A stretch of 64,000 nt of DNA from assembly GCA_016795485.1 (NCBI GenBank), contig JAEUHM010000025.1, positions 124,001 to 188,000 on the forward strand, given 5' to 3'. The first letter of the stretch is position 1; each line of letters opens with the position of its first letter. The position numbers and the translations under genes are program-made. The stretch comes from Verrucomicrobiaceae bacterium. GTDB lineage: Bacteria; Verrucomicrobiota; Verrucomicrobiia; Verrucomicrobiales; Verrucomicrobiaceae. The notes below the pieces were generated by a model. That model saw nothing but the letters and a program-made list of their open reading frames with translations. It had not been told where the DNA came from and made no database searches. Positions 1-8,100 of the stretch are shown in pieces.

Positions 1-790
1 GAAGAATCTCCGAGATCAGCTTGTAGCCTTCTTCATTCGGCACAAAACCTGCAGTGGTGAGCGGTGATTTAGCTTTGGCGAATAGCTCACGCGTGGGCGT
101 GAAGAGATCAACATAAGTGAGGTTATGTTTTTTGGCCACGTTTTGGATGGACTGGGCATACAAGATCAGGTTGGCGTTCTGTTGTTCGCCGTTGGGTAGA
201 TCGCGAATCGCTGACTGATTTTCGTATGCGATGGGAGATACCAGCACGAGGCGCGGAGCCTCTTTACCGTTGTATGCCTTGGAAAGCGTGTGGATTACCC
301 AAGCGTCGAGCTCGGCCTCGAAGTTTCCCGCCTTCGATGGTCCATCGAACGACTCATTGAAACCGAAGAAGGCAACGATCGTGTCTGCCTTCAGGAAGGT
401 TAGCCATTGGTCCGGGGTGGGGAAGAAGCCTTTGCCTTTGTGGATCGTTTTGTCCGGATGAAACTTCTCTGCTCCTGGAAATGCCCATTGCGAGACTCTT
501 GAAGGATGCGGACGGAAACCTGGAGTGTCACCCACATGTCCCATGTTCCGAAGGAGCAGATTCTTTTCAGGATACCGAAGGTGCAGTTCGGTCTCGATAC
601 GGCTGTAGTGGACATCTCTCTCGGCAAGACCGTTTCCAATTAATACCACTCGCTCACCATCGTTCGGTGGTGCTACTGTTTGAGTCCTGGCCGCAGTCGC
701 AGTTGGCGGTTCAGCACTGGGCGCGTGAGGCGGCACTGGATCAGCAGCCAACACGGAGAGCGGAAGGACAAGGAGGAGGTTTCTGAACAT
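1..790 (-). CDS. PVC-type SGNH-hydrolase/heme-protein family, N-terminal part (partial)
   Basis: The frame is open from an ATG at 790 to the left edge (263 codons, no stop), so the C-terminus lies outside the window. It starts with a signal peptide (MFRNLLLVLPLSVLAAD), then a Pro/Thr-rich spacer, then an SGNH-like domain. Block I is VVLIGNGLAER, replacing the usual GDS. Further on come LRNMGHVGDT, a block III-like FFGFNESF, and a closing VDLFTPTREL...EEGYKL segment. Planctomycete and verrucomicrobial proteins with this N-terminal domain usually continue into a beta-propeller and a C-terminal CxxCH heme domain. That continuation is expected here but not visible. The SGNH nucleophile Ser is not evident, so esterase activity is doubtful. 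The protein is probably periplasmic. A second PVC-type heme protein without this domain lies at 60536-63292. Confidence 0.85.
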   Translation of the reverse strand, partial: MFRNLLLVLPLSVLAADPVPPHAPSAEPPTATAARTQTVAPPNDGERVVLIGNGLAERDVHYSRIETELHLRYPEKNLLLRNMGHVGDTPGFRPHPSRVSQWAFPGAEKFHPDKTIHKGKGFFPTPDQWLTFLKADTIVAFFGFNESFDGPSKAGNFEAELDAWVIHTLSKAYNGKEAPRLVLVSPIAYENQSAIRDLPNGEQQNANLILYAQSIQNVAKKHNLTYVDLFTPTRELFAKAKSPLTTAGFVPNEEGYKLISEIL

Positions 791-904
791 GGGGCGCAAA
801 TGATGGCGGTTAGAAACGCGGCATCAAGTGTCATTCTCAACACACTGTAGCTCCTCAAAACAGCCCAAAAAGTGTTTCAGAGTAACGGAAAACGGTAAGG
901 CAGG

Positions 905-1234
905 TTACTGAGCGGCTGTTGTAGCCGCTTGCATGGCTAGAGCCTGCTTGTGCGCCCACTTTACGTATTCCATGAGCGCTTCACCTTCATTTGGTGGGAG
1001 CTTGGAGTCTGCTACCATGTCTGGCATGATGTGATGCCACTCTTCTAATGAGTATTTGGCTACGGGTTCGGGTGCGTGGCACCGGACGCATTTAGTCAGG
1101 TAGAGTCTCCGCCCGAGAGTGAGCTTAGCATTCTCAGGCGGAGCTGGTGGGGCAATATAGTTGACGTTCAACGCAGCGCATGAGGCGAGCACCACAAGCA
1201 CTGAAGCGGATAGGACAAATCGGGCTGTGTTCAT
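905..1234 (-). CDS. small c-type cytochrome lipoprotein
   Basis: 109 residues. A hydrophobic N-terminus ends in a lipobox (VLASC, lipidated Cys19). After a Pro-rich linker there is one heme c site, CVRCH at residues 49-53, with Met70 and Met73 (HHIMPDM) as possible sixth ligands. The protein is therefore a membrane-anchored monoheme cytochrome facing the periplasm. Its start lies 21 bases downstream of the stop of the outer-membrane barrel gene, so the two are probably co-transcribed from the promoter region near 2036-2080. Its electron partner is unknown. The fold is inferred from the CxxCH motif and size; the lipobox and heme site are directly visible. Confidence 0.85.
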   Translation of the reverse strand: MNTARFVLSASVLVVLASCAALNVNYIAPPAPPENAKLTLGRRLYLTKCVRCHAPEPVAKYSLEEWHHIMPDMVADSKLPPNEGEALMEYVKWAHKQALAMQAATTAAQ

Positions 1235-1255
1235 TGAACGTTGTCGGGTGGTCGA

Positions 1256-2035
1256 CTAGAAGAAGTAGCCCATGATGAGGCGCACTTGGCTCTCAGGCTC
1301 GCCGTCAACATCGGACACTTGGAAGAGGCCAGCGAGAGTGGCAAAGAAAGAGCCCGCGCCCGGCTGGTTGTTGCCACTGGTGCGGTAGGAAATGTTGGGG
1401 CCAACGAAAAACACGTGGTCACCGGCTTCCGACCATTCTTCAAACTCGACCTCGTGCGTGCCCTCCACGCCAACAAAGAAAGTCGGTGTGATCTGGTAGC
1501 TGGCACCCGCTGTGTTTTCCCAGACTCCGACTCGTTCTGAGTAGTCGCTGCCTTCCCACTCCGCCTCCAAGATGGCGTTGTAGACCAGGGATAGGGGCCC
1601 AAAGTTTTTGTGGAGGATCAATTTGGCCTCCAGAGCAAACTTTTCTGGTCCGATGAGGATCTCACCATAGAGAGCCGATCCGATCCAATCGAGTGTCGGG
1701 TCGGTCATTGTATAGAGAACTTCGGCTCCAGCGGTGCGCCAAGTAGACTCAGAAGCACCATCGCGATCATCGAATCGCCAATCGGACAGATAGGCAGCGA
1801 GGATTAGATCGTCCGTCAGAGAGTATTCGAGCTCGTAGCGGAAATCCCAGACTGCTCCGTTGTCATAGTTCTTGTAGGTAAACCACGGCTCGATCTCCCA
1901 CAGTCCTTTGGGCATACCGCCCGCCTCATAGGAGTATACGAAGCGGCGATTGTAGGCTTGAGCCGAATCGGGAAGGAGACTTAGGCCGAGAATAGCCACC
2001 ACGAGGCAAAGAAGACGCGATTGATTGACAAACAT
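1256..2035 (-). CDS. outer-membrane beta-barrel protein of unknown function
   Basis: 259 residues with a clear signal peptide (cleavage near DSAQA-YNRR). The mature part is rich in alternating aromatic/hydrophobic strands (YELEYSLTDDLILAAYLSDWRF, ending in LIMGYFF). A terminal Phe is typical of BamA-inserted barrels. No enzyme motif is present, and the closest idea is a small DUF-type verrucomicrobial/proteobacterial barrel. It is the first gene of a unit with the cytochrome lipoprotein at 905-1234. The start codon lies at the edge of an inverted repeat (2035-2055) resembling a Fur box, which hints at metal-responsive control of this pair. The barrel and export are read from the sequence; the transported substrate is unknown. 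Confidence 0.8.
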   Translation of the reverse strand: MFVNQSRLLCLVVAILGLSLLPDSAQAYNRRFVYSYEAGGMPKGLWEIEPWFTYKNYDNGAVWDFRYELEYSLTDDLILAAYLSDWRFDDRDGASESTWRTAGAEVLYTMTDPTLDWIGSALYGEILIGPEKFALEAKLILHKNFGPLSLVYNAILEAEWEGSDYSERVGVWENTAGASYQITPTFFVGVEGTHEVEFEEWSEAGDHVFFVGPNISYRTSGNNQPGAGSFFATLAGLFQVSDVDGEPESQVRLIMGYFF

Positions 2036-2080
2036 AATGAGAAGTTATCTCATTAAACTAATGATATTGAATCGCAATAG
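2035..2080 (-). promoter_or_regulatory. Fur-like operator: perfect inverted repeat plus second half-matching box
   Basis: TAATGAGA (2035-2042), five bases, then TCTCATTA (2048-2055) form a perfect 8-bp inverted repeat touching the start codon of the barrel gene. Its core matches the Fur 7-1-7 pattern at most positions. Directly next to it, TAATGATATTGAAT (2059-2072) again resembles a Fur/NATAAT array. Tandem overlapping boxes of this kind are normal at Fur-controlled promoters. No Fur gene is in the window, so the regulator is inferred; a related family member (Zur, PerR) is possible. Confidence 0.45.
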
Positions 2081-2157
2081 CGGTTTTCCCTTATTAGGTC
2101 GTTCGTGATTGCCGAAACCAAGTGCAAGCGGCCCCAACGGTCGGCGTAAATGGCTCC

Positions 2158-3393
2158 ATGCGCTGTTTTTCTGTCCTCCTCGCTGCTACTTTCATGCTTG
2201 GCTCCCTCTGCGGCCAGCAGACTCAACTCCAAAAGAAGGACGTGGCGCTGACGCCCTTGAAGAATCTCAAAACCAAACTTTCCCCAGGCTACACTCTTCC
2301 AATTGTCGATATCAGCGGCGAAACGGCTCGGCAGGTCATTGTGGATCGGGAGGCCGGACAGTATTTGGGGCACCCCACCACGGTGCTCTTGGAGGACAGC
2401 AAGACGATGCTTACGGTCTATCCAAAAGGCCATGGGCGCGGCTCAATCGTCTACAAGCGCTCAAGTGATGCGGGGCTCACCTGGACGGATCGATTGCCCA
2501 CACCCAAGTCGTGGGAGACTTCATTGGAGGTCCCCACACTGCATCGCGTCGTAGATGCTACCGGGAAGAAGCGCATTGTTATGTTCAGCGGGCTATATCC
2601 TATCCGCATGGCCGTGACAGAAGACGACGGCGCTTCGTGGAGTGAACTAAAACCGATAGGAGACTTCGGGGGGGTAGTGACGATGGCCTCAGTCATTGAC
2701 CTGAAGACTCCTGGACACTACCTTGCCTTCTTTCACGACGATGGGCGGTTCATTCGCGGCGGCGACGTTGAGAAATATCGAATCAAAAGCCCCCACGTGC
2801 CAGATTACTCGTCATCGACTGCAAAACCCTGGCGCTTCTGGGTTTACACAAGCTTGTCGAAAGACGGCGGTTTGACTTGGAGCGTCCCGGTGCCCATCGC
2901 CATGCTGCCAGACGCGAACCTGTGCGAGCCAGGTGCCCTGAGATCTCCAGACGGAAAGCAAATCGCTGTTCTGCTGCGTGAGAACAGCCGGAAATACAAC
3001 TCGTTCGTCATTTTCTCCGATGACGAGGGCCTTACCTGGACAGAGCCCAAAGAGCTGCCCGCCGCACTGACGGGCGATCGCCATGTAGCGAAATATGCAC
3101 CCGATGGCCGCCTTTTCATCAGCTTCCGCGATACGACCCATGTCAGCCCCACGAAGGGCGACTGGGTGGGCTGGGTGGGCTCCTACGACGACATTGTGAA
3201 GGGAAGAGAAGGCCAGTACCGAGTCCGCATTATGGACAACACCAAAGGCTCGGACTGCACGTATCCGGGTTTGGAGCTTCTTCCGGACGGAACATTTGTG
3301 ACCACCACATACGGGCACTGGACAGAGAACGAGCCCGCGTATGTCGTGAGTGTCCGCTTCAAACTCGGGGAACTCGATGCCAAGCTCAAGTAG
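2158..3393 (+). CDS. secreted sialidase/BNR-repeat glycosyl hydrolase-like protein
   Basis: 411 residues from the ATG at 2158, chosen because it puts the signal peptide (MRCFSVLLAATFMLGSLCGQ) at the N-terminus. An in-frame ATG at 2122 would add 12 residues in front of it. Four Asp-box motifs (SxDxGxTW type) are visible: SSDAGLTW, TEDDGASW, SKDGGLTW and SDDEGLTW. These define a six-bladed BNR propeller of the exo-sialidase superfamily. Verrucomicrobial relatives are annotated as exo-alpha-sialidases and often act on host or algal glycans. The substrate cannot be read from the sequence, and the catalytic Arg triad was not verified. The last eight bases overlap the end of the convergent gene at 3386. 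Confidence 0.85.
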   Translation: MRCFSVLLAATFMLGSLCGQQTQLQKKDVALTPLKNLKTKLSPGYTLPIVDISGETARQVIVDREAGQYLGHPTTVLLEDSKTMLTVYPKGHGRGSIVYKRSSDAGLTWTDRLPTPKSWETSLEVPTLHRVVDATGKKRIVMFSGLYPIRMAVTEDDGASWSELKPIGDFGGVVTMASVIDLKTPGHYLAFFHDDGRFIRGGDVEKYRIKSPHVPDYSSSTAKPWRFWVYTSLSKDGGLTWSVPVPIAMLPDANLCEPGALRSPDGKQIAVLLRENSRKYNSFVIFSDDEGLTWTEPKELPAALTGDRHVAKYAPDGRLFISFRDTTHVSPTKGDWVGWVGSYDDIVKGREGQYRVRIMDNTKGSDCTYPGLELLPDGTFVTTTYGHWTENEPAYVVSVRFKLGELDAKLK

Positions 3394-3769
3394 CGGCTTG
3401 CCTTTTGGCCAGATATTCTCGCCAAGAAGTACCCACTTCTGGATAGCCCGCGACTGACCGAAGCCACACATAGCCCTCCACAGGATCGTCGTTGGGCAAA
3501 AGTGGGATCATAACCCGCACATACTCACCCACGGCTATGCCCTCCAAAACATCCAAGTGCGCGAGGCAGGCTGCATCGACGTCCCAAACCTCGCCACGGA
3601 TCGACAATCCCTCGTCAGAGACCTCTACCATGCCTGGGAAGCCCCCAAGATCATACATGCGATAGTGCGGAAGCGTCGTTGCCTCTTTGATGAACGTCTG
3701 ACCCGCGAGGTAAAAGTGATTGGTGCATCCACGGAGGAGCGTTCCGTACACGAAGACTCGATGACTCAT
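3386..3769 (-). CDS. gamma-glutamylcyclotransferase-like (AIG2/GGCT fold) protein
   Basis: 127 residues. The N-terminal FVYGTLLRG (YGTL at residues 8-11) is the substrate-binding loop of the GGCT/AIG2 fold. The conserved acidic residue follows in LDVLEGI (Glu76), and GEYVR continues the family pattern. Members form 5-oxoproline from gamma-glutamyl peptides or act on gamma-glutamylamines; the exact substrate is not deducible. The start is placed at 3769 because its ATG overlaps the TGA of the upstream ligase gene (ATGA at 3766-3769), which suggests translational coupling. An ATG at 3784 lies inside the ligase gene and is less likely. Cytoplasmic. Confidence 0.85.
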   Translation of the reverse strand: MSHRVFVYGTLLRGCTNHFYLAGQTFIKEATTLPHYRMYDLGGFPGMVEVSDEGLSIRGEVWDVDAACLAHLDVLEGIAVGEYVRVMIPLLPNDDPVEGYVWLRSVAGYPEVGTSWREYLAKRQAAT

Positions 3770-4452
3770 ACTCGTCGGCTCCACTCTGGCAGTTCATAGC
3801 GGCGCGCGACCAACTCTATCGCTCTGGATGCAATTTTCTGATCAGGTTGCCAAACAACAACTTCCTCAGACAACTCGCGGGCAAGTTGGAGCCAAAAGTC
3901 TTCCCCAACACCCTTGGTAATCAGACTCCCTTGATGCATGAAGCCTGTTTTGGCCCGTCTTTGGGCACCGCCGGCTACTTTTTCACCAAGTTCATTCCTG
4001 ACGTCATGTAGCGCTGGAGCTTGAAAACATGCATCGCCGTCCAGGGTCTCCTGCGCTCCCACCAAACGGTGAGGCGCGCCCTTGAATAACGTCAATACTC
4101 GAGCCAGCGCCCCGTGCACCCATTCGTAAACGTGGCGGGTGCCGAGAGAACCAAGCTCGTCGCCCTCCGGCACGATAAGCGTAAAGGTTGCATCTCGATC
4201 ATGGTAAACGATGCCACCACCAGTGATTCGCTTCACGACCGAAAACTCCGGTCCGATCTCCTGCGGTAGCGCCTCAAGATCAAAACGGATACCAACCGAT
4301 GCCCAACATCCCTCCCAACCATAGAATCGCAGCACTGGGCAATCTGTGAGTTCAAGCAGTGCTTCGTCCCAGGCCATGTTTTCAGTGCCAGAACGTGGCA
4401 AAGGGTCCACCCAAAGCCGAAGCTGCTTCAATTTCAGCATTCGATGAGACAA
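3766..4452 (-). CDS. lipoate-protein ligase / octanoyltransferase (LipM/LplA family)
   Basis: 228 residues of the BPL/LPL catalytic fold, attaching octanoyl or lipoyl groups to E2/GcvH domains. KRITGGGIVYHD (74-85) is the nucleotide/lipoyl loop. ACFQAP...HDV (141-151) and EKVAGGAQRRAK (157-168) give the conserved Lys158 and an active-site-like Cys142. In Bacillus LipM the equivalent Cys forms the acyl-thioester intermediate, so an octanoyl-transferase role like LipM fits better than a pure ATP-dependent LplA. It follows frr by 21 bases and overlaps the GGCT-like gene by 4, so the three appear to be one transcript. The ATG at 4440 is an alternative start. Confidence 0.8.
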   Translation of the reverse strand: MSHRMLKLKQLRLWVDPLPRSGTENMAWDEALLELTDCPVLRFYGWEGCWASVGIRFDLEALPQEIGPEFSVVKRITGGGIVYHDRDATFTLIVPEGDELGSLGTRHVYEWVHGALARVLTLFKGAPHRLVGAQETLDGDACFQAPALHDVRNELGEKVAGGAQRRAKTGFMHQGSLITKGVGEDFWLQLARELSEEVVVWQPDQKIASRAIELVARRYELPEWSRRV

Positions 4453-4473
4453 ATCGTTCGAGCTCTGCAGCGC

Positions 4474-5040
4474 TTAAATCGTCGTGATTTCCTTTTCCTT
4501 CGACACCACGTGCTTTTCGATGTCCGCCACGTGTTTGTCGGTTTGCACCTGCACTTCTTTCTCATCGCGGCGCAAATCATCTTCGGAGATTAGTCCGTCC
4601 TTCTCAGCCTTTTTCAGTGCCTCCAAAGCATCGCGGCGGCAGGCACGCACCCGGACTTTTGCATCTTCAGCAAGTGACTTGATGAGTTTCACCATTTGCT
4701 GGCGGCGCTCGTGGGAAAGCTCAGGAATAGGAATGCGAATCACCTTGCCCTCCACGGCCGGATTTAGCCCGAGCCGGGACTCGCGAAATGCGCGGTCGAT
4801 ATCTTGAATCGTCGAAGGATCAAAAGGCTCCACGCGAATCAACCGCGGCTCTGGCGTGCTGATCGTGCCCAATTGCTTCAGTTTCATGTTCATGCCGTAG
4901 CTGTGCACGTGCACATCGAGGTTCTCGACAAGCGATGGGGAGGCCTTTCCCGTGCGCACCGAAGCAAACTCGTGAATCAAATACTCCACCGCCTTCGTCA
5001 TAGCCTCCTCAGCCTCAAGCAAGATCATTTCAGGTTCCAT
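4474..5040 (-). CDS. frr: ribosome recycling factor
   Basis: 188 residues matching RRF along its whole length: the N-terminal long helix, ASVRTGKASPSLVENLDVHVHSYG, the loop with IRVEPFDPSTIQDIDRA, then AIRE/SRLGLNP, and the C-terminal helices with HERRQQMVKLIK and a KDGLISEDDL turn. It releases mRNA and tRNA from post-termination ribosomes with EF-G. The start at 5040 (MEPEMILLEAEEAM) gives the normal number of residues before RTGKASPS; the ATG at 5067 would add nine residues. pyrH, the usual neighbour, is absent; the downstream partners are the ligase and the cyclotransferase-like gene. Confidence 0.97.
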   Translation of the reverse strand: MEPEMILLEAEEAMTKAVEYLIHEFASVRTGKASPSLVENLDVHVHSYGMNMKLKQLGTISTPEPRLIRVEPFDPSTIQDIDRAFRESRLGLNPAVEGKVIRIPIPELSHERRQQMVKLIKSLAEDAKVRVRACRRDALEALKKAEKDGLISEDDLRRDEKEVQVQTDKHVADIEKHVVSKEKEITTI

Positions 5041-5187
5041 CCGAAAACATCCGCCCTCCCGGGCCAATATTCAACTAATCGTTGACTCAGACGGCGGTTT
5101 GCGGGGCGTCGTGTTAAGTCATTCAAACGAATGACGAAACCAGATTCAGAAGCTGCGTGTGCTACTTACCGATATCCGAAGACTAAA

Positions 5188-8100
5188 CTATGGACCAACG
5201 GGCTGAAGGGTCACAGCGCCTGCTTTCTGAACTACTGGGGAAGTTGGCAGATCCTGAAGGATGAAGTAGCCGACTCCCAGGCCATCTTTCGATGGTGCGG
5301 CGACCGAACCGCTCACGGTGCTAGTGTTTGGTACCACAAGACCGGAGAACGTGAGCGAGCGTGTGGCTCCCCCATCAACAATGCTCGCGGTGCCTGAAAA
5401 CTGGCCCGTGGTTGAGTTGAAGCTGGTGATTTTGAGTTTACCAGGATTCGGATTCACCGGCAGTGAGGCGTTAAACGCAGGAATCGTCACCTTGGCCGTC
5501 GATGCTATGGTGAATGGCAAGTTCAGCTCTGTAGCCCGGGCGGAACCAAGGTTGCCGTATTCAGGATTGCCTACTGTCGGTTCGCCATAGTCGAACACCA
5601 TCTCAGCATTACCTGGTGTGCCTGGCAGTTCCATAACGATCTCACCCACGGGGACTGCAGGCAGTTTGCGAGCAAGGGGTGCGCGATAGAGGCCGCCATT
5701 TACAGTCAACTGGATTGGATTGGTCCACCCATTGTGGTAAAGCTTGCCAACAGTGCCACCGACTGGCGGTGCTGGCTTGCTCCAGGAGAGATCGGCCCAT
5801 TCAATGCCAGCCCCCAAGGTGTCGGGTGCATCCGTGACGATGTGATCGATGTCCTCAGCAACCGAGGCAATACCATGAACAGTACCCTGCTGCTTAGAGC
5901 TGTAGATCGCTTTATAGATCAGGACCTGCCCTTCAGGCCCAAGGGGAGCTGAGCTGGAAGCTGCCGTCCCATCCCCCATTCTAAGAGAAGCACCGGCAAC
6001 ACCAGGGCGGGTCACTTTGATGATTCCCGTTGTGATGCCTTGTGGGATGCCGAGATCTCCTTCGTTTCCAGAGTTGGCAAAGGTGGCTTGCACGTTGTGG
6101 CTACCATAGCGAGAGAGGGCCTCTTTGACGGCACCCTTCTTGGTGCTCCAGATGTTTCGCCAGCCATCGACTCCGGTGGTAAGTGTCCCATCGGTGAGCG
6201 TTCCTTTGAAGTAATGGCCATCAGCAGAGGTGGACAAGAAGTCTGCCTGCAGCGTCAATGGAGCGAGAGGGGCTTTGCGCTTGAAAAGGATCGTCACAGA
6301 CGGTGGGTTTGTGCCGTTGTTGATCTTCCCTTTGCCACTGGTTGCAGTTGTGCCATCGGTCAGTTTGGCGGTGTAATCTCCCGTGGACTTGATGGTAAGA
6401 TCGATCCTGGCTCCCCGTGGCAGCATCGTCGTTTGGCGGTCAGCCAGAGCCACCAAGGTGCCTTGGGCGTTACCTGCGATTGGCGCGATGACCATACTGA
6501 ATGCCTTCGAGGCTTGGGAACCCTTCGCATTTGTGGCAGTGATCCTGATGTTGCTATAGGTCTTCGCCGTGGTTGGGGTTCCACTGATGACACCTGCGTT
6601 GTCGATAGCTAGTCCAGCAGGGAGCCCTGTAGCACTAAACTTGGTGGGCTTTCGGAAGTCACCGCTCTTCACTGCCACAGTAAAGCTATATGGTGCCGAA
6701 ACCTTTCCTCCTGGCGGAATAGGAGCGAGGTCGTCCGCCTGCGATCCAGTCGTAGTCACAAACTCAGGCTTGGTGTCGAGGCGAGCCACACGATGGATCG
6801 GACCAAATGTGGAGCCTTCGGCCACCTGAAGCGCACCGGTACCCGTAAACAGAGCGGGAATCGATACGCGGCAACGATAGTTACCAACTTCACCCGTTGT
6901 GAAGCCTTTGATGACAAGAGCACTTTTAGTGGTGCCGGAATACTTTGGCCCATCAGAAATTGGGCTGCCATCTTTGAACCACTTATACCGGAAGATCGAC
7001 GAACTACTGCCATATGCCTTCATCACAAAGGTTGTAGTGCCGTTATCCGCCAAGAACACTTCCGTTCCTGTCATATCAACGCATGCAGCTTCCGTAGCAG
7101 GAAATCTCCTGAGACTCCCAGTCGCGTCAGCATCATTATTGATTTGGAAGACGTATTTGCTGACGCTCGTCGTTGTGAGTGGAGGTGTTGAATACGATGT
7201 AGCGACTTCATTGTCGACGGTCTCGTCGTGGACCACCGCTGCATCAACAAACTTGGTTCCTTTGAACCATTTGTGGCTGAGTTTTGCACTCGAGAACGGA
7301 CCGGCGGCGCGAGTGGTAAAGCTGGCTGCACTCCCTATTGGTACGATCTGATGCTGGGGATATTGGATCATTCCGATATACTCGTCACTCACCACGCCTC
7401 CAGTGGCGCTTACTTCGACAACGATCAAAAGTCCATGGCTTGCGAACATGGAAACATCCCATCGGAAACTGGATGGAAGAGCGGGGAGGTTGACTCCTGC
7501 CACCGTGGTACCACCAGGAACGAACTGAGGTTCACTTGGCTGACTTCCACCGTAAGACTCGAACTGGAATAGTCTGAATACATCGCCGCCGATTGGGTTA
7601 TATCCATCCAGCTCCACAATTGTCACAGCTCCAGACTGCACTGTCAGTGTGCCAGAACCACGCAATTGATCATGGTGATTGCTGTACACTGGATCTGACA
7701 AATCTTTGGCGAATGTGGCCTCACCAGATAGGGGGGTGCCGATGGCCAAGTCCCGCCGGGCCTTGTAAAAAGGAGCTCCTGCAACATTCCCACTGGCATC
7801 AAGGAACATCCTCGAAATCGATGGAACGTTTATAGCGGCACACCGGATCTGCATTCTTGCGACCGAGGATGCACCCAAAGTTGTATTACCGTTAACATAA
7901 AGTGTGCCCACTGCTCTACCAGCAACATCACCGGGCGAGACCTCTCCATTAATGACGGCAGCTCCTTGTATTACACCCGTTCCGGCAACAATGGAGTCTG
8001 CTCCAGACGAAAAAGATGCCGTAGCCCGGTCACGAGGTGAACCCGTGTCTCCAATACCACCTACACCAATTTGAAGAACGCCCTCGACCAACGTAGTACT

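Noticed and set aside
5131-5397. Plus-strand frame over the end of the giant gene
   Set aside because: It lies mostly antisense to the coding end of the PATR protein and has no recognisable features.
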